Shown here piece by piece: positions 6,998 through 14,900 of a DNA stretch of 64,000 bases. Positions within the stretch are counted from its first letter, which is position 1. Each line of letters starts with the position of its first letter. Both the position numbers and the translations under genes were made by a program. Origin of the DNA: Fervidibacter canadensis (GTDB taxonomy: Bacteria; Armatimonadota; Fervidibacteria; Fervidibacterales; Fervidibacteraceae); contig JBGOEJ010000001.1 of NCBI GenBank assembly GCA_041446545.1, positions 186,001-250,000 of the forward strand. Direction: 5' to 3'. The notes beneath the pieces were generated by a model that was not told the DNA's origin, did not search any database, and was given only the letters and a program-made list of their open reading frames with translations.

Positions 6998-8518
6998 TCA
7001 TTTGAGGAGTCGCCGTTGCACCCACGCATAGAGGGCTTTCCATTCGGGGGCGTCGCGCCGCTCGCGCCAACGGATACCGCCAGCGTGGGGCACACCCGTG
7101 TCAGGTGAACCTTCTCTGGCACTGATGGGCTTTTTCAAAATCAGGCTGTTGAGCGGGTCGTCCACATCCACGACTTTCAAGGCGTTGGCGTAATTGTGGC
7201 GGGCGTCCGCCAGCGTCCAAGTCCCGTCGGGTCGGAGGGTTCGGATGTTGAAGACGGCATGGGTGTTGTGGCAGTTGGCGCAGGAGGAACCGTCCTCGCC
7301 GACTTTCACCAACATCGGTTGAATGTTTTGGACGAAGAACTCAAAGTCCAAGAGCGCCCGCAAGGAAGCGTCCAGTTTCTCGCCCTTCAGCCACGCCGTC
7401 AGCAATTGTCGCTCCATACTGTTTTCGTCCGTCCAAAGCGCCCCAACGCCACCATGCGGTTGCGTCACCTTTTGCACCAAAGGGCTGCTTATCGGCTCGT
7501 TGAGGTTGAGGGTTTGCAAAGTCGCCTGATAGTTGAGCAGGGTCGCTTGCAGGGTGAAGCGCCCATCGTCATCGGCAGGTTGTAAGCGATAGCGGGTCGG
7601 CTGTTTGGGGTCGGCATGGCAACCGATGCAACTTTTTCCGTTTGCCGCTGCCGACGGTTTTGCCAACATCGGTTGGATGAAAGCCGCAAAGAAAGTCAAG
7701 TCGGGTGCATTGGCGGGGATGGTCAACAGCAACGGTTGCGTTGCGCCTTGCCCATTGCCCGTCGGCGTGGCGGGAAGCAACTGAGCGATGCGATCTTTCA
7801 ACGCCCCATCCCTCTCCGCCGCTTTAGTCAGCACTTCCAGCGTTTTCGCCCGCTGCTCGTCCAATCGGCGGATGTAAGCGATCAAGACTTCGGCGGCAGC
7901 GTTGCGGACGCGGGCATCGGCACTTTGTTGGGCAACTTCCGAGCACGCCGCAAGGATGTCAGAGTGTGTCCTCAAAGTTTCTGAAGCAGCGATAACACCC
8001 AATGCCGCTGCCGCCGTGTCGGGGTCGGGATGCCTAACGAGTTTGGGCAACAAAGCGATGAGGCGTTCGTGGCGATGGAGGGGCGAGTTGGCTTGTGCTG
8101 ACTGACGCAGCACATTCAACACTTCCAACCGCACTCCTTTATCGTCGCCCATCAAGGCTTGCACCAAGCGTTCCAGTGCCTCGGCGTTTTGCGCTTCCTC
8201 AATCAACCACCGCAGGTTACGGACAGCACGAAGGCGAACTTCGCCATTGGGGTCTTGACAGAGGGGCAAAATGAGCGATGCTAACTGCGGGTCACGCGTC
8301 TTGGGGTCCCGCAGCAGCCAATCCAGCGCTCCGATTTTCGCTTCGGGCAAGTCGCTCCGCAGCAGCGTTTGCAACTGAGCGACGACTTGCCGAACGGCTT
8401 GTGGGTCAGCGCCCAGTTGCTTCAGGCGCACCTCGTAATCCGTCCCTTGTTGGGCGTGCAAAGCGAGCGCCAACGCCCAAGCGCAGAGCAGGACAAAAGT
8501 CCACCGTCCCTGTCGCAT
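6998..8518 (-). CDS. exported HEAT-repeat protein with two c-type haem sites
   Basis: A 506-residue protein with a signal peptide (FVLLCAWALALALHA). Residues about 25-245 form alpha-helical HEAT-like repeats. The C-terminal half contains two related modules, each with an F-x-IQPML stretch followed by a haem motif: CIGCH at about 297-301 and CANCH at about 413-417. Such modules are typical of periplasmic electron carriers. The frame is open 18 codons upstream; ATG 8518 is chosen because a G-rich AAGGGGGGG stands six bases before it and it gives a clean signal peptide. It stands alone on the minus strand, convergent with the metallophosphoesterase gene. The electron partner is unknown. Confidence 0.8.
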   Translation of the reverse strand: MRQGRWTFVLLCAWALALALHAQQGTDYEVRLKQLGADPQAVRQVVAQLQTLLRSDLPEAKIGALDWLLRDPKTRDPQLASLILPLCQDPNGEVRLRAVRNLRWLIEEAQNAEALERLVQALMGDDKGVRLEVLNVLRQSAQANSPLHRHERLIALLPKLVRHPDPDTAAAALGVIAASETLRTHSDILAACSEVAQQSADARVRNAAAEVLIAYIRRLDEQRAKTLEVLTKAAERDGALKDRIAQLLPATPTGNGQGATQPLLLTIPANAPDLTFFAAFIQPMLAKPSAAANGKSCIGCHADPKQPTRYRLQPADDDGRFTLQATLLNYQATLQTLNLNEPISSPLVQKVTQPHGGVGALWTDENSMERQLLTAWLKGEKLDASLRALLDFEFFVQNIQPMLVKVGEDGSSCANCHNTHAVFNIRTLRPDGTWTLADARHNYANALKVVDVDDPLNSLILKKPISAREGSPDTGVPHAGGIRWRERRDAPEWKALYAWVQRRLLK

Positions 8519-8675
8519 TGCCAAGCCCCCCCTTGCGCTCTGCGACTGTTTTTTCATCGGAAATTGTGTCACGCGCTACCATTTATCAGCATCGTCTGAG
8601 GGGTAGCGAAAAAAGTGGCAGGGTGTTAAACTTTGTCAGCGCCCTGACCTTGAGAGGTTGACTGGGAAGGGTTGA

Positions 8676-8951
8676 ATGAGACCCTTTCTGAAAGAAGGTG
8701 ACGAGACCTTGAAGGCAGCCCAAAAGATTCTGGAGCGGCGCCGACCCATTTTGCCCAGTGAAGGAACGCTTTTGCAGCGAGTTCGGCAGTTTTTGGTGGA
8801 GTGTTGGGAAGAAGTAAAGCGCGCCCAGCGCCCCACCCGTGAGGAAGTCATTCGGGATAGCATGGCGGTGTTGGTGGTCGTGGTCGCCGCTGCCCTCTAC
8901 TTGGTGGCTTTAGATGTGTTATTGGCAAAACTGTTGGCGTTCTTGCACTGA
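8676..8951 (+). CDS. secE: preprotein translocase subunit SecE
   Basis: A 91-residue protein with a charged amphipathic N-terminal half, the conserved FLVECWEEVKRAQRPTREEV cytoplasmic helix and a single C-terminal membrane helix, the standard arrangement of short bacterial SecE. It stabilises SecY in the protein export channel. Its position directly before nusG and rplK is the classical order. ATG 8676 is preceded by GGGAAGGG. The gap to the divergent HEAT-cytochrome gene (8519-8675) holds no tRNA gene and no promoter I can defend. Confidence 0.93.
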   Translation: MRPFLKEGDETLKAAQKILERRRPILPSEGTLLQRVRQFLVECWEEVKRAQRPTREEVIRDSMAVLVVVVAAALYLVALDVLLAKLLAFLH

Positions 8952-8965
8952 AGGAGGCATGGTGA

Positions 8966-9529
8966 ATGGCATTGGCGGAACCGACGGTCCGCAAGCGTTG
9001 GTATGCTGTCCATGTCATGACAGGGCAAGAAGAAAAAGTCAAGCAACTTTTGGAGCGACGGATTAAAGCGGCGGGGTTAATGGAAAAGTTTGGTCGCATC
9101 GTTATCCCGAAGGAGCGAGAACCCCAAGCCCATCGGGGCGGAGGGGAGCGCCGAATTTTCCCTGGCTACATCCTGATAGAAATGGTGCTGGACGAGGAGA
9201 CTTGGCACTTAGTGCGCCGCACCCCAGGGGTCACTGGGTTTATCGGGATGCAAGCGGGTCGGGCGGACAAGAGCGGCTTGCCCCCAGTTCAGCCCTTGCG
9301 AGATCAAGAGGTAGAAAGCATCCTGCGAATGATGGGAGAAGAACCAGTGCGTGCCCGCCCCATTTGGCACAAAGGAGAAATGGTGCGCATCAAATCTGGT
9401 CCCTTCGCCGACACCCTTGGGCGGGTGGAAGAAGTTAACACGCAGCGCCAGACGCTGGTGGTGATGGTCAACCTTTTAGGGCGGGAAACGCCTGTGGAAG
9501 TGGACTTCAGCAATGTGGAGCGGGCTTAA
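8966..9529 (+). CDS. nusG: transcription termination/antitermination factor NusG
   Basis: A 187-residue protein. The NGN domain opens with KRWYAVHVMTGQEEKV and contains FPGYILIEMVLDEETWHLVR; the C-terminal KOW domain has GEMVRIKSGPFADTLGRVEE. NusG binds RNA polymerase and couples it to Rho or the ribosome. Length and motifs are normal. ATG 8966 has AAGGAGG about nine bases before it. A short proline- and glycine-bearing loop (PQAHRGGGERR) after the first helices is family-typical. Confidence 0.96.
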   Translation: MALAEPTVRKRWYAVHVMTGQEEKVKQLLERRIKAAGLMEKFGRIVIPKEREPQAHRGGGERRIFPGYILIEMVLDEETWHLVRRTPGVTGFIGMQAGRADKSGLPPVQPLRDQEVESILRMMGEEPVRARPIWHKGEMVRIKSGPFADTLGRVEEVNTQRQTLVVMVNLLGRETPVEVDFSNVERA

Positions 9530-9538
9530 GGGGGGGTC

Positions 9539-9567
9539 TTGCGTTTTCCCCTCTTCCTTGCTACAAT
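9539..9567 (+). promoter_or_regulatory. sigma-70-like promoter for the rplK operon
   Basis: TTGCGT at 9539-9544 and TACAAT at 9562-9567 are separated by 17 bases. It lies in the 80-base gap between nusG and rplK, giving a leader of about 35 bases. A promoter here is expected because ribosomal protein genes are often transcribed separately from secE-nusG. Confidence 0.6.
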
Positions 9568-9609
9568 TTCGCCCTCGGCTTTTGGGCAGAGACATAGGAG
9601 GGTTAGCGT

Positions 9610-10035
9610 GTGGCAAAGAAAGTCGTGGCGACGGTCCGATTGAACTTGCCGGCAGGGAAAGCCGCTGCAGGTCCACCTGTCGGACCGACGCTGGCACCTT
9701 TTGGCATCAACCTGATGGAGTTCATCAAGGCATATAACGAAGCGACGCGGGAAATGATTGGGATGGTCGTTCCTGTGGATGTTACCATCTACTCTGACCG
9801 CTCCTTTACCTTTGTCCTGCGTCGCCCTCCTGTCGCTGAGTTGCTCAAGAAGGCAGCGGGCGTAGAGAAGGGCTCATCAGCGCCCAACAAAATCAAAGTC
9901 GGAAAAGTCACCCGTCAGCAAATTCGGGAAATTGCTCAACTGAAGATGCCTGACCTGAACACAGACGATTTGGAGGCTGCCATCCGCATGGTGGAGGGAA
10001 CCGCCCGCAGCATGGGGATTGAAATCGTCCCATGA
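9610..10035 (+). CDS. rplK: 50S ribosomal protein L11
   Basis: A 141-residue L11 with the N-terminal domain AKKVVATVRLNLPAGKAAAG and the proline-rich GPPVGPTLAPFGINLMEF motif, and a C-terminal rRNA-binding domain ending RSMGIEIVP. L11 forms the base of the GTPase-associated centre on 23S rRNA. GTG 9610 is used, with GGAGGGTT upstream. Normal in length and content. Confidence 0.97.
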   Translation: MAKKVVATVRLNLPAGKAAAGPPVGPTLAPFGINLMEFIKAYNEATREMIGMVVPVDVTIYSDRSFTFVLRRPPVAELLKKAAGVEKGSSAPNKIKVGKVTRQQIREIAQLKMPDLNTDDLEAAIRMVEGTARSMGIEIVP

Positions 10036-10081
10036 GGGACGCTCTCATCAACACCACCATGCCTTTAAAACTGCCCAAAAC

Positions 10082-10107
10082 CTCAGGACGGTTGGAGGGA
10101 CCCTGAG
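10082..10107 (+). promoter_or_regulatory. possible RNA hairpin over the rplA ribosome binding site
   Basis: CTCAGG (10082-10087) pairs with CCTGAG (10102-10107), placing the rplA ribosome binding site GGAGGG (10094-10099) in the loop and the first base of the GTG start in the stem. L1 is known to repress its own operon by binding mRNA near the start region in several bacteria, so this could be that control site. The assignment rests only on pairing. Confidence 0.35.
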
Positions 10108-10805
10108 TGGCAAAGCGAGGAAAACGATACCGACAGTTGGTGGAGAGTTACGACAAAAATGCCTTGCATCCCGTTCGGGAGGCTTTGGAGTTGGTCAAAA
10201 AATTGGCGACCGCCAAGTTTGACGAGAGCGTGGATGTGGCGATTGTCTTGGGCATTGACCCCAGAAAGAGTGACCAGCGGGTTCGGGGAGCCGTCCAACT
10301 GCCTTATGGGACGGGACGCCAACCCGTCGTCGCCGTCATCGCTAAAGGTGAAAAGGCGCGGGAAGCGGAAGAGGCAGGAGCAGACTATGTGGGTGCAGAA
10401 GATTTGGTAGACCGCATTGAGAAAGGCTTTAAGGATTTTGACTACCTGATTGCGACACCAGACATGATGCGTCTCGTCTCCCGGCTGGGACGCAAGTTGG
10501 GTCCGTTAATGCCCAGCCCAAGAACGGGCACGGTCACCAATGAAGTGGGCGAAGTTGTCCGCCAAATCAAAAGCGGTCGGTTGGACTTTCGGACAGACCC
10601 TCAAGGGGTCGTGCACGCCGTCATCGGCAAGGTTTCTTTCCCGACAGAGCATTTACTGGAAAACTTTCGGACCCTTTTGGATGCCTTGCTGAAAGCCCGC
10701 CCGGCTACCCAACGGGGACAATACATTAGAAGCATCACCCTTTCGCCGACGATGGGACCTTCCGTCAAGGTGGATGTTCAACAAGCCCTTCAAATGGTGC
10801 GATGA
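10107..10805 (+). CDS. rplA: 50S ribosomal protein L1
   Basis: A 232-residue L1 protein. Recognisable blocks are MAKRGKRYRQL, the VDVAIVLGIDPRKSDQRVRG strand, YDFLIATPDMM-like DYLIATPDMMRLVSRLGRKL, and the signature GPLMPSPRTGTVT. L1 forms the mobile stalk at the ribosomal E site. GTG 10107 starts after GGAGGGACC. The gene ends 25 bases before rplJ. Confidence 0.97.
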   Translation: MAKRGKRYRQLVESYDKNALHPVREALELVKKLATAKFDESVDVAIVLGIDPRKSDQRVRGAVQLPYGTGRQPVVAVIAKGEKAREAEEAGADYVGAEDLVDRIEKGFKDFDYLIATPDMMRLVSRLGRKLGPLMPSPRTGTVTNEVGEVVRQIKSGRLDFRTDPQGVVHAVIGKVSFPTEHLLENFRTLLDALLKARPATQRGQYIRSITLSPTMGPSVKVDVQQALQMVR

Positions 10806-10830
10806 GGGCTTTCGGGAGGAAGGAGTGGCG

Positions 10831-11778
10831 ATGCCGAAACCAGAAAAAGTGCGGATGGTTCAAGAGTTCGTGGAGAAGTTGCGCCGCTGCAAAGGATTGG
10901 TCGTCACGACTTACATGGGTTTGGACGCTGGGCAAATGGCAACCCTGCGCCGTCAACTGAAAGGGCAAGGCGTGGAATTCAAAGTCATCAAAAACACCCT
11001 TTTTGCCCGCGCCCTCGCCCAAGTCGGCTTTGACGGCGACTTGGCGCAACGCCTTCGGGGTCCACTGGCTATCGCCGTCGGTTACGATGACCCTGTGATA
11101 GCCGTTAAAGCCATCCACCAATTGCGCAAGGACTATGAAGCCCTTTCTTTGCTGTGGGGCATCGTGGAAGGACAGGTTTATGAAGGGGCGCAATTGGAAG
11201 CCTTAGCGACCCTTCCCACTCGCGACGAGATGATGAAGGAAGTGCTCGGGGCGCTCTTTTCGCCCCTCTATGGGCTGTTAGGGTTGCTGGACACGATGCT
11301 TTGGCAATTGACGGCGGTGCTGGAAGCCGTCCTGAAAGCCCGCCTTGAAACCCCTGACGAAGGAGGGTCTGAGATGGCTGTCGTGAGCCCGAAAGTGCAG
11401 GAGTTGGTGGAAGTCATCAAGGGTATGACGCTGTTGGAACTGAAGCAGTTGCTGGATGCCCTTAAAGAGGAGTTCGGCATCACCGGCATCGCAGCGCCCG
11501 TCGCTGTCGCTGCCCCCAGCGGCGTTGCAGCCCCTGCCGCAGAAGCGCCTGCGGTGGAAGAAAAGACTGAGTTTAAGGTCATCCTTAAAGCGGCAGGGGA
11601 GCAGAAACTTCAAGTCATCAAAGCCGTTCGGGAGGTCATCCCCGGCTTAGGCTTGAAAGAAGCGAAAGATTTGGTGGAGCAGGCTCCATCCGTGCTGAAA
11701 GATGGGGTGAGCAAGGAAGAAGCCCAGAAAATCAAGGAGAAGTTGGAAGCCGTCGGGGCAACCGTGGAAATTCAATGA
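10831..11778 (+). CDS. rplJ-rplL: fused ribosomal proteins L10 and L7/L12 in one open frame
   Basis: A single 315-codon frame with no internal stop. Residues 1-180 are L10: VRMVQEFVEKLRRCKGLVV, the KVIKNTLFARAL block and a C-terminal helix QLTAVLEAVLKARLE that in L10 normally binds L12 dimers. After the linker TPDEGGSE comes complete L7/L12: dimerisation domain with MTLLELKQLLDALKEEFG, an Ala/Pro hinge, and the C-terminal domain ending EAVGATVEIQ. I checked the codons across the junction (11338-11385) and the frame is continuous. A strong ribosome binding site and ATG inside (11374) allow free L12 as well. A missing stop through assembly error remains possible. ATG 10831 follows GGAGGAAGGAG. 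Confidence 0.85.
   Translation: MPKPEKVRMVQEFVEKLRRCKGLVVTTYMGLDAGQMATLRRQLKGQGVEFKVIKNTLFARALAQVGFDGDLAQRLRGPLAIAVGYDDPVIAVKAIHQLRKDYEALSLLWGIVEGQVYEGAQLEALATLPTRDEMMKEVLGALFSPLYGLLGLLDTMLWQLTAVLEAVLKARLETPDEGGSEMAVVSPKVQELVEVIKGMTLLELKQLLDALKEEFGITGIAAPVAVAAPSGVAAPAAEAPAVEEKTEFKVILKAAGEQKLQVIKAVREVIPGLGLKEAKDLVEQAPSVLKDGVSKEEAQKIKEKLEAVGATVEIQ
11374..11778 (+). CDS. rplL: 50S ribosomal protein L7/L12, internal start within the rplJ-rplL frame
   Basis: ATG 11374 opens a 134-residue protein of exactly normal L7/L12 length. GAAGGAGGG lies about seven bases before it, as good a ribosome binding site as that of any gene in the operon, so free L12 is probably made in the excess needed for the multi-copy stalk. 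The N-terminal domain gives dimers that bind L10, and the C-terminal domain recruits EF-Tu and EF-G. The same bases are also read in frame as the C-terminus of the L10 fusion. The TGAGATG around the start resembles separate-gene junctions elsewhere in this window (4905-4911 and 57268-57274), but here the TGA is out of the L10 frame. Confidence 0.75.
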   Translation: MAVVSPKVQELVEVIKGMTLLELKQLLDALKEEFGITGIAAPVAVAAPSGVAAPAAEAPAVEEKTEFKVILKAAGEQKLQVIKAVREVIPGLGLKEAKDLVEQAPSVLKDGVSKEEAQKIKEKLEAVGATVEIQ

Positions 11779-11785
11779 CGATGGG

Positions 11786-11855
11786 ATAACGGTTGGCGGA
11801 ACGCCTAACAGGCACGAGAGGGAATAACGGGGAGGCAAAAAGGTAAAACCGTTAT
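11786..11855 (+). promoter_or_regulatory. inverted repeat in the rplL-rpoB leader
   Basis: ATAACGGTT (11786-11794) is perfectly complementary to AACCGTTAT (11847-11855), enclosing a smaller GGCG-GAA-CGCC hairpin. The 131-base gap contains no open gene. In other bacteria this interval holds an attenuator or an RNA processing site that tunes polymerase subunit synthesis relative to ribosomal proteins; that role is inferred here from position only. Confidence 0.4.
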
Positions 11856-11909
11856 GGGGCTATTGAACACGACAGAAAACGGCTTTAATGCAAGGAGGCG
11901 TCAGTCGCT

Positions 11910-14900
11910 ATGGCAGCGATGACGACACGCCCTCAATGGGCGCAGAGCACTTTCCTTCGCCGAGTGCAAGAGCGACGGCAGCGGTGGCAAAAAATTCTCC
12001 CCTCAGTTGACCCACCCCACTTCTTAGAAGTCCAGCGACAATCTTATGAGTGGTTCCTGACGGAAGGGCTCAGGGAATTGCTCAGAGCCTTTTCGCCCAT
12101 TGAAGATTACACGGGGACACTGGTCTTGGAGTTTTTAGACCACCAACTGGATATCCCTCAACCCCACCCGCATTGTGAGGCGTGTCGCCAGGGAGCATGC
12201 CACGAGCACAAGTATTTCTCTCCCGACGCTTGCAAGGAGCGGGGCTTAACTTATGAAGCCTCCCTCAAGGCGAAAGTCCGCCTCATTGATAAGGAAGCAG
12301 GCGAAGTAAAAGAATGGACGGATGTTTATTTGGGCGAAGTGCCCCTGATGACGCCTCAGTGCACTTTCATCATCAACGGCACCGAACGCGCCGTCGTCGG
12401 ACAACTGAATAGGTCTTCAGGGGTTTACTTTTCATCTCACCTGCATGAGTTGACAGGGCGAGAGATGTTCACCGCCCAAATCGTTCCCCGTTCTGGAAAC
12501 TGGTTGGAATTTGAAACGGTCGTGGAGACACGGGTGGAAGTGCGTGCCAAAGAGCGGGTTGTCATTCGGGTGCGCATCGGCGGCTCCAAACCGATGCCTG
12601 CCACTTTGTTGGTGAAAGCCTTCAGCGCTCTGAAGGAAACGAGAGGCATCCCGCCCGACCTTCGCACTTTTTCCAAAACAGACAAAGGGTTGATCGGAAA
12701 ACGCTTAGCAGAGCCCCTTTTTGACCTTCAAACGGGAGAACTGTTAGCCCATGAAAACACCCTCATCACCCCTGAACTTTATGAACGGCTAAAAGGAGCC
12801 CAAATAGACAAAATCACGGTGCTGGAGGAACGACTCCCGTGCGGGACGACGGGAGATATTGTTCGGCTTTTTTCTGTCCCGATAGAGGTGTCGTCTCCTT
12901 TGGACTTGTCACCAGCGGAACTGGAAAATCAACCCTTGTGGCTTCTGGAAGATGTCCTTGACCCCAAAACCCGCCGCCCTCTCGTGAAAGCGCCGACGAA
13001 GGTTACGGCAGAAGTTTTAGAGCGCCTCAATACCCTTCTCAAGACTTCCCTCACTTCCCTCACTCTTTATCGCTGCGACCCTTACATCAGCGATACTTTG
13101 GAAGTAGACCCCGCCCATGACGAACGAACGGCGCTGTTGACCGTTTATAGGGTTCTTCGCCCCTCAGAACCGGCAACCTTGGAAGCAGCCAAGGAATTAG
13201 TGTATGGGCTGTTCTTAGACCCGCGCCGATATGATTTGGGGAAGGTGGGTCGTTACTTGCTGAACCGCAAGTTGAGGTTCTCAGACTGGCTGGGAGAAGA
13301 ACCGCCCATAGACAAGGTCACGCTCACTTTGGAGGACTTGATAGGGACACTGAGGGCACTGATATGTTATCGGGAGAAAGTGGAAAGCATGGACGAGAAG
13401 ATGGGAGAACCCTTCTGGGGTTTGTTCAAGGAACGGGACACAAGACGGGGGACAGGGGACGGGAAAGGGGACTTGGGACTGGGGACGGAAATCCCTGCGA
13501 TTTTGCGGAAAGCGGACTGGATGAGTTTGCTGCAAGACGATGTGGATCACTTGAAGAACAAGCGATTGAGAAGTGTCGGGGAGTTGTTGCAATCGCAATT
13601 GAGGGCAGCCCTGTTAAGGATGGAACGAGCAATCAAGGAACGAATGGCGACGATTCCGAAGGAGCAACTGTCTCCGAATCAACTATTGTCCATCAAGCCG
13701 TTACAGGCGGCGATAAGGTCGTTTTTTGCGAGTGGGCAGTTGTCACAGTTCTTAAGTCAGCACAATCCGTTGGATGAGTTGGAGCACAAGAGGCGGATGA
13801 CTGCGCTAGGTCCTGGCGGAATTACGAGGGAAAGCGCCAAAGGAATGCTACAGTTGAGAGATGTGCATTTCAGCCACTATGGAAGAATCTGCCCGATCCA
13901 GACACCAGAGGGACCGAACATCGGGTTGATCGGACACCTGAGCGCCTACGCGAAGGTAGACGAATATGGCTTTTTGCGGACACCCTATCGGGTCGTAGAA
14001 AAGGGCAAGGTGACAGGGCAAATCCGATGGTTGTCGCCTGATGAGGAGGAACGGTATTACATAGCGCCGGCGGATACAGAAGTAGATGAGACGGGAAGGA
14101 TTGTGGGAGAGCGGGTCTTGGTGCGAGGACCAAAGGAGGGGACTGGGGAAGTAGGATATGTGTGGGTGAGGCGGGAAGAAGTGCAGTTGATGGATGCGAG
14201 CGAACGGCAATGTTTTTCGGTGGCGACGAATTTGATTCCGTTTTTGGAACATGACGATGCGAACCGAGCGTTGATGGGAAGTAACATGCAACGACAAGCC
14301 GTGCCGCTGATTCACCCAGAAGTTCCCTATGTGAAGACGGGATTGGAGGGAAGGGCGGCAAGAGATAGTGGGGCAGTGGTGATAGCAGAGGAAGATGGCG
14401 AGGTCAGTTATGTTGACGGAAAAATGATTGAAGTGACGACAAAGGGAGGGGAACGGAAGCGATATGAGTTGCGGGTGTTTCGGCGGACGAATCAAGGGAC
14501 ATGCTTTCACCAACGACCAGTGGTAGAAAAAGGACAAAAGGTGAAGAAAGGCGAAGTGTTGGCAGATGGACCAGCGACAAAGGGTGGAGAACTGGCTTTA
14601 GGACGGAATTTGTTGGTGGCGTTCATGGTGTGGGAGGGTTACAACTACGAGGATGCTATCGTGATAAGCGAACGGTTAGTGAAGGAAGACATTTTGACGA
14701 GCATCCACATAGAAAGCCACGAGATAACAGCGCGGGATACGAAATTAGGGCCTGAGGAAATCACGCGGGATGTTCCGAATGTAGCAGAGGAGCGGTTGAA
14801 GTTTTTGGATGAGAACGGGATCGTGGTGGTAGGAGCAGAGGTGAAAGACGGAGACATTTTAGTGGGGAAGGCAGTCCCGAAGGCACAGACAGAGTTATCA

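Noticed and set aside
8519..8675. tRNA gene before secE
   Set aside because: tRNA-Trp often lies here, but no T-loop or acceptor pairing can be found in this interval.
13848..14537. Long open frame on the minus strand inside rpoB (229 codons)
   Set aside because: It is the antisense shadow of rpoB in the purine-rich block; the plus strand encodes conserved beta-subunit motifs and the antisense product has no recognisable domain.
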